A stretch of 64,000 bases of DNA, taken from assembly GCF_963678635.1 (NCBI RefSeq), contig NC_087063.1:21582701-21646700 (forward strand). Reading direction: 5' to 3'. Position numbers and translations under genes: made by a program. Of this stretch, positions 36,550 through 48,000 are shown piece by piece; the first letter of the stretch is position 1; every line of letters starts with the position of its first letter. The DNA is from Symsagittifera roscoffensis (lineage: Eukaryota; Xenacoelomorpha; Acoela; Convolutidae). The notes beneath the pieces were generated by a model. The model was not told the origin of the DNA, did no database searches, and was given only the letters and a program-made list of their open reading frames with translations.

Positions 36550-37830
36550 ACGCCACATAAATCGGAAGCGTGCCGAGCGGAAATAGAAATGTTGCTTGAA
36601 TACGACATGATAGAACCCTCGAAATCACCATGGGCTTGCGGAGTAGTAATGGCGAAAAAGAAAGGGGGGCAGCTTAGATTTTGTTGCGACTTTCGTTACT
36701 TGAACGCGGTAACGATTAAAGATGCGTACCCGATACCGCGAATAGACGAGAGCCTATCCAAACTTGGTGATGCAAAGTTCTTCACCACATTGGACTTGGG
36801 TTCTGCCTTCTGGCAGGTTCCTCTGCGAAAGAAGGACAGGGAGAAAACCGGATTCGCGTGCGAATTGGGGTTGTACCAGTGGAAGAGGATGCCCTTCGGC
36901 TTGTGCAATGCAACAGCAACCTTTCAAAGGCTGATGGCTCAGGCTTTGACAGGAGTGACCAAAAAGTACGGGAATCTCTTGATGTGCTACGTGGATGACG
37001 TAGTCATAGCGACACCAACCCTGGAGGATCACATTGATCGACTCGATGAGGTCTTCGGATGTATGAAAAGAGCAGGCTTGAAATGCAAACCATCGAAATG
37101 TGAAATCCTTAGGGATTCGATCAAGTACCTGGGAAGAATGGTGGACAGGCATGGTGTGAGGCCAGATCCGGACGCAGTGGAAGCAGTGTTGACATGGAAA
37201 GCTCCGAGAACGGACACACAGCTCATGAGCTTCCTAGGGTTTGCCAATTACTACCGAGAATTCATTAAGGGATATGCGGACAAAGTGTATCCGATGCAGA
37301 AGCTGATGCGCAACAAAGGGAAGAAGTTCGAATGGAACGATGAAGCACAAGTTGCTTTCGAGAACATAAAGCGGGAACTGTGCGAAGCGCCAGTGCTAGG
37401 CATGCCTACAGAAAAGGGCATGTATGTTCTTGACACGGACGCATCGGTGGTGGCCATCTCAGGAATCTTGCATCAAGAGCAAGAATGGAACGGAAGAACA
37501 GTTCTCCGTCCCATTGCATACGGCAGCAAGGTCCTGAGTGACACAGAGATGAAATATGGCGCACCAAAAGCAGAAATGTTTGCAGTAGTTACCTTCGTGG
37601 AGAAGTACCGTGCATACTTGGGGAGCGCTCCCTTCAAGTTACGCGTGGACAACAGAGCGTTATCCTGGTTGAAGACCTACTCGATGGATCAGAGTTATAT
37701 TGGTAGATGGATAGTCAGATTGGATGGCTACCATATGATAATCGAACATAGGATGCGTGATAAACATCAGAATGCTGACAGTCTCAGCAAGAAAACTGAG
37801 TTCTATGAAAGATTGGAGCAGAAGCAGGCC
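36550..37830 (+). pseudogene. pol: Element B reverse transcriptase and RNase H
   Basis: Ty3/gypsy-type RT: WACGVVMAKKKGGQLRFCCD, FFTTLDLGSAFWQVPL, MPFGLCNATATFQRLM and the catalytic YVDD at 36988-36999. A connection (LGFANYYREFIKGYADKVYP) leads to RNase H (YVLDTDASVVAISGILHQE, LRVDNRALSWL). These order and motif details place the element in Metaviridae rather than BEL/Pao or Copia. Confidence 0.93.
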
Positions 37831-39139
37831 AATCAGGCGGAAGTAAAGGAGGGATTCTCGTTTCTGGACAAAGAAACTTATGAAGCGCTTCCCTTAACGA
37901 GATGGTTGGATAAGTCTGGACATCCAATTCCAGGGCATCCTGAGTTACCTGTAGAGAAAGCAGCTGAGATAAAGATCCTGTCCAAGGAGGATCCAGTCCC
38001 CTTAGATTTGTTGCTGCGCTCGAACCTGGTCCAGCAAGAACTCTCTCGCATGAATATAAACAGCCTCTCATTATTGGATAAAACGGTGCAAGTCACACCA
38101 CAAGTAATGCGGATGCTGGGTGGATTGTTAGAAAGAGAAGTGACCAGAGATGACCCCGAGTGGACAGCAGCAGTGGCATCGCTAACAGTCAGTGAGAAAG
38201 TGAAGATCATGCCGTCCAGACAACAGCACGAGGAGAACAAGAGGGATTGTAGGACAATAGTTCAGCAACTAGTATCCTCAATACCCCAAGAGATTTTAAC
38301 CAGTACTTCTTACGGACGGAAAGAACAGGGGAGCAGCAAGCGAAAGAAAACCGTCACCTTTGTAGACCGGGAAAAAGAGGGTGAAGAGGTAGAACAAAAT
38401 CTGCTGCAAGACTATTTGTCCGGGGAGAAGGATGAGGAGAGAAACCAGCAATCACAAGATCAACACCCGGAACAAGTGAATTTGTCCGGGGAGTCCGAGA
38501 TAGACGAGAAAATTCCTGATGAGAAACAGGACCTAGAGAACAAAGTTTTGTACGGGGAGTTCAGATGGATGCGAAGGAAATACGGACATGATCTGGAGGA
38601 GCGTGCAGTCTCCAGCACAACACCTTCGACGGATGATAAGTCAGAAAGCTCGAGAATGGAAACCTATTCAGACAGGGATTCGACCTCGGGATCGGAACTG
38701 TCAGAATTGGCGATACACATGCTACTAGTGGAAACTCGGGCGAGAAACCTGGACAGGGAGGTGTACCAGGATCCTGACAGTGATCGCTACCTAATACCAA
38801 GCGAAAGAGTCTTTGACAACGCAGCGGATGACTTAGAAACGATAGCGGTATCGAAACGTTCGATAAGCCTGTTGCCGCAGAAAGAGGTAGTCAGGACTGA
38901 TCTTCAGCCGTTTCAACAAGAAACACAACCGTTGGCGAAGATATGGTGCGTTAAGATGGAAGAAGACACACATCAGCCCAACGAGCTGAACAGTCAGATG
39001 AGAGTCATGAAGACGTACTTGAAGGCGAGATACAGACTCTCGGACCTTCTAAGGGCGCAGAGAAATGATCGCATGACAAGCAACCTAAAAAGGTGGATAG
39101 AAAACGGTGCACCTGACAAAGGTGACCTGGAAGAAGACA
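37831..39139 (+). other. Long RH-IN spacer in element B pol
   Basis: About 435 residues separate RNase H from integrase, far more than the short link usual in Ty3 elements. The spacer is charged and low in complexity, with KRKKTVTFVDREKEGEE, repeats of LSGE and SGSELSEL. The same spacer is present in element A. No domain is recognised. Protease sites or a regulatory linker are possible. Confidence 0.7.
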
Positions 39140-40310
39140 GCTATAGGATCCTGAGACAATACTTCATGCAGAAGGAGGGGAGATTATATCTGAACAAGGA
39201 CGGGATCGTGGCTTGCAGGAGAAGAGAAGAAGACAAGGTCTTATACAAATATAACGCGATAGTGTTGCCGCAACTCTATCAGACAGAACTATTATTCAGG
39301 TCGCATGATCAGATGGGCCATCAAGGGATCGACAAAGTGTATCAGAGGATCCTGAAGCGCTTTGAGTGGCCTGGGATGAAAAAGGCATGCGAGAAATGGG
39401 TGACAGCATGTCTGTCATGCCAACAGGTCAAGGATCCTAGGAAGTTGCGATTTCCTTTACAATCAATTGAATCGTCTGAATTCAACGAGGTGGTGCAGAT
39501 AGATCACCAGAAGATATGCATGACAGACAGCGGTTACAACCAAGTCTTGGTCATGATAGATCACTTCACGAAGTATGCAGAGGCCGTGCCCTGCATAACT
39601 GCCTCAGCGGAAGAGACATGCGACCACCTGATCAATACGTGGATAGCAAGACACGGATGTCCAATGACGTTTCAATCGGACAATGGAACGGCTTTCGTAG
39701 GCGAGCTTACGAAAGAGCTTATGAGACGGTCACAGGTCGCTCAGGCTCACTCCACGACATACCACCCTCAGACGAATGGCTTAGTGGAAAGACAGAATAG
39801 GACGTTAGTATCGATGCTGAGAGTATACTGTTCCAGGTATATGACCGATTGGGACAGATACCTTCCACAGGTGATGGGAGCTTATAATAGCACGCAACAC
39901 TCCACCACTGGAGTCAGTCCACACATGATGCTGACGGGACACGAGAAATCTTTACCCTTGACATTCTTCTACCCAGAGTATGAGGGAAAGAAAACATCCC
40001 CACAGGTCTACGTAAGGGATGTGATCAGACGCCAACAGGAGTTGAACGACTTGTGTAGACGAAACACTCAGCAGGCACAGGCAAGGCAGAGGAAAAGATT
40101 CGACAAGAAAGCAGCTGGTGCAAAGGCTTACTCGGTGGGAGACTACGTATGGGTATTTCAGAACGTTATACCACCGAAAGGGACAAAAAAGCTTCTGAAG
40201 AAGTGGAGGGGACCCTTCATGATTACAGAGGTGCACCAAGAGGGACGCTTTTATAGACTGAGTACTGGCCGAGCCGCCCACTACGAGAACATCAAGCCAC
40301 ACAATCCATC
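39140..40310 (+). pseudogene. Element B integrase
   Basis: An HHCC zinc domain (H at 39304 and 39319, C at 39409 and 39418) is followed by the DDE core: D at 39502 (QIDH), D at 39679 (SDNGT) and E at 39787 (GLVERQNR), the last two with the D35E spacing of retroviral integrases. A C-terminal GPY/F-like module (KKWRGPFMITEV, YENIKPH) ends near 40310. No chromodomain is seen; the macro-like tail follows instead. The enzyme would insert the element with the 3-bp duplication seen here. Confidence 0.92.
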
Positions 40311-41210
40311 GACAGAAGACTGGTGTATACCTGCAGACATGGAAGAAGGGGATTATCTAATGATGGATCCTGCTTGTGAGGTCAATGAAAAAGGCACCAG
40401 GGAGAAGAACGATGGAAACGAAGTCGTAGAGGAAGGTACGGATACACCATTGGACCTGGATCCAAACGAACAGATCGAAGCGGACGATGAAACCTTGCCC
40501 TACGCAGAGGAAGATTGGCAGGATTCCGAACAGACAGAGGTTCCCAAGAACATGGAACCAGATCTTCCGTTCACGATGCAGACTCGTCAGAAAGACGGGA
40601 CGAGACTAAGAAAGAAATACAATCCTTACGGTGACGACTTTGTAGTGGATAGGATAGATCTAAAGAAAATAGTGGAGGAAGTAGTGGGTTTAGAGGAAAT
40701 AACAGTGTCACAGGACATTGGCATAGTCGATGACCACAACGATGAGTGGGTTGACGACTGGTCGAAACCCGAGGTGGAGTTCGACGATGAGCAACAGCAG
40801 TCAAATGAACAAGACCTGACGAACCTGCGTGTCTTAGAGTGGCTGAACGAAATGACATCAGACCCTGAAAAGACCAGCGTTACGATTCAAGACGTAGATC
40901 GCGAAAGCGCTAAATACATTAAGACCGAACGAGATGATCCTTCCTGGGCTGCCCAGGAAGGACAACTTCTCATTCCAGCTTCTAATCTTGACTTAATACC
41001 CGGTATGCGATCGACGGGGACGCCGATGGATATTTTTGTCCGGGGAGTGGGGGTAGGACTTACCCACACTGAAAACTTGATAATAAAAAAATTGAGAATA
41101 GCAAGAGAAACAGGAAACTTAGAAGCAGAAACAGGTGAAGAACCTAAGAAACCTGACATAGGCAGGGTAGTTGAGTCATATTTTAATTTACCAAATGAAT
41201 ATTCTAGTAA
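40311..41210 (+). other. Acidic linker in element B pol tail
   Basis: About 300 mostly acidic residues (EEDWQDSEQTEVPKN, DDHNDEWVDDWSKPEVEFDD) link integrase and the macro-like domain. It looks disordered in the first two thirds. Nothing in it resembles a known domain. Confidence 0.55.
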
Positions 41211-41658
41211 CATAATACTAACAGACAGTGATTTCATACTCACAAACAGAACATGTGCGGTAGCTATCACCGCAGACATGAGTTTTAGGACGGCGCTAGC
41301 GGCAGATTTTAAGAGGGAATATAAAAACGTGGAATTCCTTTGGAAGCAAAGACCAGGGATAGGGGGCGTAGCAGCCTTACCCCCGGCGGTGTCGCAGATA
41401 CCGGGAAAGTACTTATGCTTCTTGGTAACGAGGGCGACAGAGAAGCAGCACGTGGACCCAGAAAATCTAGTCTTGTCTTTGACGAGGCTGAGGGACGTCC
41501 TTGTGGAAATGGACGTGAAGGAGCTTTCGCTTCCAGTGTACGATCCAAATAGAGGAAGACTGCATCCTCGGGAATTATACGCGCTTGTACACGTGATATT
41601 CTCTGATACGAACATACAAGTGTATCTACATAAGAAATATTACTTAAGTATAGGCTGA
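41211..41658 (+). other. Macro-domain-like C-terminal region of element B pol
   Basis: The last about 140 residues follow the layout of TARG1/Poa1-type macro domains: CAVAITADMSFRTALAADFK, a strand and turn leading to GIGGVAALPP, KYLCFLVTRATEKQHVDP, LSLTRLRDVLVEMDVKELSL, and DTNIQVYLH at the end. The beta-alpha spacing matches human TARG1 from memory almost block by block. Macro domains bind or hydrolyse ADP-ribose. The ligand loops look diverged, so binding or catalysis is not assured. This is inference from motif order, not a search. Confidence 0.65.
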
Positions 41659-42069
41659 GTGATGAGCGAGAGGGTGTTAGGCCAAAGACCGAGTTACATG
41701 TAATATGTGATATGTGTGTCATGTTATGTTAAGTTATGTTATGTTATGTGTTAGGTTATTAAGATCATGGGTAAGTAGGGGTTAGTGACCATGAACAACT
41801 AAATGACGATCTTGGGAATAGATCCAAAGTTTGGACTGTCCAATCTTAGGTCGAATTCCAAAATTTTAGAAACCAATTGATTTTAATAAATTTTAGGATA
41901 AATATCTTTTTATCTGAACTGTCTTTAAGCAAATTTTAACGATGTATGTTAGGGTGAAATTGACAAGTGTGACATTCGTGATTTCTTTTCTAGATCCTGA
42001 TTGATCATTTAATTGCTCACTTGAGTCAAAACTTGAAATCGAAATCAAATCAAACTTGGAAAGAACAGT
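41659..42069 (+). promoter_or_regulatory. Gap before ORF3 with candidate splice acceptor
   Basis: A 411-bp non-coding stretch. A short ATGTT/AAGTT microsatellite lies near 41720-41752. At 41968-41978 is an 11-base exact copy of the LTR start, TGTGACATTCG. Directly after it, TTTCTTTTCTAG ends at 41993, a good splice acceptor 76 bp before the ORF3 ATG. ORF3 may therefore be made from a spliced subgenomic RNA, as retroviral env is; no donor was identified. Confidence 0.45.
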
Positions 42070-45000
42070 ATGGACAATTTCAACCTGGATGAATTGATGG
42101 ACCTGGCAGAGGCATATGTAGGACCGATGGTAGATGCGATCTATCGTCGGCTGATCGAACGAGACTTCGCTCTGGAGGACCCAGAGGTGGTCATGTTGCT
42201 GACCGCCCTGATTAACATCTTGGGGCACGACAACCGTGGGGACCGCCCCACGGAAGTCCTGTTGATGGCAGCATATGGAGAGAGAGGAGTACTAGACCGC
42301 CCGAACATGAGAGTGATGAGGTGGAGAAACGGGGCTCTCTCAGGGAGTGACTTGGCGAATGAGCCTGGGTTGGGAAGTTCTAGGACTTACCAACCAGGTG
42401 AGATGCCAATGCCCTCTAAGCCCAAACCTGGGCTGACGAGAATGCATCGGGAGATGAACAGCGAGGCGACCTCGTCTGGTTCACCACTGAGAGTAGCTGT
42501 GCCACCAAAAGGGGCGAAAGTAACACAGAAGGTTCAGACGAACCAAACCATACAAGATCTGGACGAGATGAACGATCAGTTGAGAAGTACGAAGAAGGAG
42601 TTAGACGATATGACGAAGACCATGCTGGCGATGGAGGAAGACCGGGACATGTGGAGAAAGTTGTTTGAAGACTGCAACAAAAAGCAGGGTCAAGAGATCG
42701 AACGCTTAAGGCAGGAATACAAAGAGCGATCGGAGCAGGTGGCGTTGACGACGTCCATTGAGAAAGTGATACCTGCAAGGGATATTCCTCGTGGGCAGTC
42801 CCCGATGGAGCTCTTGACACCTCGAGAAATGAGTCAAACAACGGAGACACGGCTTCCAGCAGAGACGAACCGAGTAACAATCCCGGATCCTAGTGACACC
42901 TTGGGTGATCCCGTCGTAGAACAGACAGTGAGAAAACTGATAGAGACCGCTGGACGATTGGTCGCTAACAAGAATGCACCAGGTTCCGGGGTGACTGCAC
43001 CCTATGGAACGATTGACGATACGGGCAGAGTACAACTCTCCCAGACAATAATCAGACAAGGGATAAGTGACGTGACGCCACTCAGGGGGAGTTCGAAGAT
43101 CACAGGGAGAAAAGTAAGGAAGATGCCAGCGAAGAAAGTGTCTCGTGTAATGGACGTGCAGAAGAATAATCAATTAAAGTATAATTTCACGGGAGTTCCG
43201 GAGACAGATCCGAGAGCCTGCTTCAATCGAGCTACCTGGAGCCCGGCTGTGAACCTGCAGCAACCACCACTCGGGACATCTCACCTGATATTGGGAGACA
43301 GCTTAGTCCGAGTGCTAACGAATTTGAGGACCTCATGGGTCACCACGGTGATGGCCTTTGGAGGCGCGACAATTGCCCAATTATACCGGATGGTGGAGCT
43401 GATGAATCCCGGGAGGATACCCAGTGTGATGATATTAGTTGGGACGAATGATATCTCCAAAGGATCAGACGAGCAGGAAGCACAGTGGGAATCAATGATG
43501 GTGTGTTTGTTCACCACTCTCTGGCAGAAGTTCAGTTGCGCGGTACTGACCGTTTGCACGGTGCCAATGAACGCAAGAAACCTGACAGCATCAGGAAGAA
43601 GGCACAACGAGGGAGTCATGAGATGGAACAACATCTTAAGAAACCTAGCAAATCGAAATGCCGGAAGAATGATCCTTATGGACATTGAACACGAGTTGAG
43701 AGCCATGGAGCAAGCCAGACTGACTTCGGATGGCATCCACTTTGACACAATCGAGGGACAAGCTTGGTTGAATCGAGTCTTCCAAGAACGGTTGGACGAG
43801 TTAGAAGCAGAACTCTCTGACACAGGAGTACTGAAGGAAGAGGGAACGGTGAATGATACGGTGATCACTACCTTTGTGCCTCCTAACCTGGAAACGCGTT
43901 TGGGTACAGTCCCAGCCGCAATAAATTACCGGCAACAAAGCTCCAGCGAATCAGGTCGAAGAACTGACGTGCAGGATTGGTTGGGAGAAGCACCGACGAG
44001 GAGGACAATTCATCCTAGGAGAAGGATAGGACCCGTCAACCAACCAAACGAAGGAGTAGCAGGCACGTCCAGATCAGACACTAGATCGGAGACAACGAGT
44101 AGCAGTCGAGAAGAGAGACCGAACAGAGGCTCATTGTTATGGTCTAGACCCATGCCGTCTCCCTGGCACATATACAAAGAAGAACTGATGAAGCTGGACC
44201 TGCAGAAAGTAAGCTTCATCGAAGATGCAAGGAGGATGCTAAATGGAGCGACGCTATCCGTCAGCAGATTATACTCAATAACCGGCGTAGACTGGTTGAT
44301 AGCCGCTAGCATAAATTTCAGCTCCACGACAGCCTTAAGATTTGCTGACTTGGAAGGACTGCCCTCCAATAACACAATGGGACCTGTGAATGCAAGACCG
44401 TTGCAGGATGTCAGATTGAACCATGAGGAGAGGAATCGTGAGGAAAGGCCAGGAAGATTCCTGACGGCGAGAGCGCCAATTGGACAACACGTGAAGATAT
44501 TCAGGCAACTGACGACACCACCTAGTCATGTGAAGGAGAGAGTATACCCAAAACAAGTGAACCAAGATGGTGATGCCCAGAGATATGGCGGATTGACAGC
44601 AATAAAGAAAGATGAGAGCATCTTCGCCGCCTACGACAAAGCAGAAATGAGAAAGGCCAAGATCATGGTAGTAGCGAATTCAGAGTTCGTGTACACCTCT
44701 AAGTCTTTGTTTTGGCCGGACGTCATAATGCTGGCCGCAGTTGACCTAGACCTATTGCAATCAGTGTCATTGGCTATAGGGGTACAAAGGCAGACAGAAA
44801 TGAACCCGATAACGATTGTGTTTGCTGGCATCAATGACCATCTACACAGTAGAGGTTTTCTGAGCAGGCTCAGAGATCCTGCAACAGCAGAAAACGCAGT
44901 ATGGCCCGCGATAAAAGACATCCTGGAGTCAATGGGTGAAGTGGTAGACGCGACAAAGGAGGGAACATTCAACAAAGTGACGTTGAGAGTAGTATTTGCG

Positions 45001-48000
45001 TTGTCTCCGGGATATGCATATCTCCCGGATGGACTGAAATTTGTGTATGCAATGGTAGCCTTACTTTCGGAGGGAAAATATGATGTGATCATATCAGCCC
45101 CGAATCGCATGATAGAAATGGAGAACCTGAGGCCACTTAAGGCTGAACTGCCTGCAGTATGGTCAGATATCTCAAACGCGATGAGAGGGTTCAAGGACCA
45201 CGCGCTACACATGTTGGTGTTGGACGAAGTGCTGGGGTTGGAACTGTCCAACTTCAGTCGGCAACTCAAACTGAAACCAGGAATAGATGACGACCATCGA
45301 GTGATTACGGCAATGTCCAACGACTTGTGGTTCCGAGCAATGGAAGTGGCGAGTGAAGACACGAGAAGAAAGAATTCACTGGAGACGAGAGCTCATCTGG
45401 AAGCGATGGTGCTGAGAACCAAGCCGGAAGCAAACCAGTGGCTACACCTGAATCCGAGAGTAGCGGCATTGGGTGCAGATGCTTTTCAGCAAGGCCCAGT
45501 AATGATCACTAAGATGTACGCCTACTTGTTGAAGGAGGTGAACCTGGCGGAAAATGCCGGAGAAAAGACAGCTGAGTTCGTGAACAGAATGTGTCAGATT
45601 ACTCTGGAAACCTTCTGGACCCAGGAAGTGAAAGGACAGGAGGGATTTGAAAGGACAGACAGCATGCTAGAAGGGTTGGGAGCCGGATGGACCGCGTCCT
45701 TCTTGGCAAAAGTCTACCCGAAAGTCTCGCACTACTTGATAAAGGAATTCCTCCAAGCGGTAGTGAAAGTATCGATAGTGGAATTAATAGCCCTGTTTGT
45801 GACATTTGGAGCGGAGAATTTCGTGAAAGGACCGGTGATACTGCTTACGGATGGAATACAGAACCTGCGACTAGATGGACTTTTGACATTGATCGCAATA
45901 ACCCACGGAAACTTGGGAGGGCTGATGAAACTGGCACGTTGTCCAGAGCAGATGAAAGAGAGAGTGAGGAATCTGGATATGAAGAAATCCACAGACTCGT
46001 GGAACAAAATAAGAGACCTGAGACACACTCTTATCCAGTATCTCTTGCAGCAAAATCGCTTTGGAACCGGAGAAGACGAGACAATTGAAAGAGAGGAAGA
46101 TGTTAGACGACATGTTGGAGGCATGCCGCTGTTAACAGATTTGAGCTTAGCTATGAGAATCGATCCCTTGGCACTGATCAGAGGAGTCACGGAGTTCGTG
46201 ACAGTGATCTATGGACCAGCAGTCACCTTTGCGTTCCCTGACGTTAAAGTGGAAGCATATAGGAGGTCGGTGTTGCACCTGAACCTCATATCGGCAGTGG
46301 ACGGTAGTACACTGAACTGGTGTGAGCAGCACGCATTGCGAGAGCTCATGAGTGAAGATCTGTTATTTGCGAAAATATCGGAGCCAGAGATGACAGTCAT
46401 CAATTTTGATGATCACTTCTGTGACCGCATGGGAGAAGTAGAAAGAGGGCACATCGAGGTGTTTCCAAAGCTTTGGAATCTGAGGCCCTATGACAAAACG
46501 AATGGCGAAATGACCAGAGTGCCTCGTCTCACAGCAGCGTATCACAAGGTGAGAGAAGAGACGAAGGACTGGGGCGATTACAAGAAGCTACCCGAAGCAA
46601 TCCCTGAATTCCCTCTGATAAGAAGGATGTTGCTCGGAGCAGTCTCCGTAGTACAAACTCCTAGGTTGAGAGCATTCGAAACCAATGAAAGGAGAGTAGG
46701 GAATTTCTCGGCGACGATGGATCCATACTTCGTGGGGAGAAATGTCGCCGTGTTACAGTACACACGATTTGCGTACACGGATCAAGCGACGAGAAGGCGA
46801 ATAAGCAACGCCGCTACTCCCAAGCCTGAAGGATTTGATGAGGAATGGAGACGACTAGGCTCAGCTCCAATGAGGATGAGAGGCAGGACTGAATTGCCTG
46901 AAGCCTCAGTAATCCTGATTAGTGTGAGAAAAGAGATGAAAGTTGCGGGAATATTGCAGACGAGAATTTTCCTAGCACCCTTCGGCTGCGAAGAAACTAA
47001 AGTGGTCCATGGAGAGGAGGAAGATAAATCAGCCGGTACATTGCTCATACCGAGATTCCAGGAAGAAGCTGATGATGACAAACAAGGACCATCGAACTCG
47101 AATGGGGACAAGTCAGAAGGAGATGACGGACAGGGTGGAAACCGTCAGACGGAAGAACCCATGCAACAAGATCAAGCTGGTGGGGAAGACGACAGGGCAT
47201 CGACAGGAGGAACATCCAGCCTGGATTTCAATATCTTCAGTGATCTTGAGAATAATGCAGACACGTTGGAAACGACTGAGCCAGCGGATGAAGGCATCTC
47301 GACACTGGAACCTCCGTCAGCCTTTGAGGAAATGAAACGGAATTTGCCGGAGAGCAGCTCTCCTGGCAATACAAGAAATAACGATCAGAGAATCCTCATG
47401 GAATCACCTCGGAGGAGAAGAATAGAGGCCTCAGCCAGAGTACCTTTCTTGGGAACGCTACCCGAAGAAGAATGGGAAGTACATCACCGAGACCACGAGA
47501 GTAGGACGGGATGTAAGCTGGACAGAGTGGCGTTCATGGAAGAAGTCTGGACTGTGATTCAGAGCTATGGGACCCAGTCCATTCTCAAAACAGGTCTCAA
47601 TCAACCCTTGATGAGAGAAGTACTTGACAAGCTTGATGAGTGTGAAGGGAGACTGAGTGAGTTATTGATCGACTCAGCCACTGATGAGAGTGAAGCGAAT
47701 TCTCCCATCAAGATGACACCGCAGGACAATGAAGGAGAGGTGGTGTACCTGTCAAGGACCAGGAGAGGAACGATGCGATCGAAAATGGTGATTGATAAAA
47801 TCAATGCGATGAAAATGAAGTTAGGCAGCAGAGTGATGCCGAAGAGGATTGGAAAGACGAAAGTGGATTCGGAAATATCGATGAAAGCTGGTAACTCAGC
47901 GAAAAGAAAACGAGTTGAGGAAGTCATGGATTTGGGGCAAGGTGATTACCAATTGTCTGGCACAGATAGAATATTAACTGATATAGCGATGGTGCCACCC

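Larger units (their letters stand above)
32062..41658 (+). pseudogene. Element B gag-pol coding region
   Basis: Gag, protease, RT, RNase H, integrase and a C-terminal tail lie in a single reading phase over 9.6 kb. About two interruptions fall within it. Because element A shows the same junctions open, the family's ancestral design was one gag-pol frame. How capsid and enzyme ratios are set is unknown; read-through or cleavage would be needed. Parts are listed separately. Confidence 0.88.

Noticed and set aside
41720-41752. ATGTT/AAGTT short tandem repeat
   Set aside because: A short microsatellite in the gap before ORF3; no sign of function.
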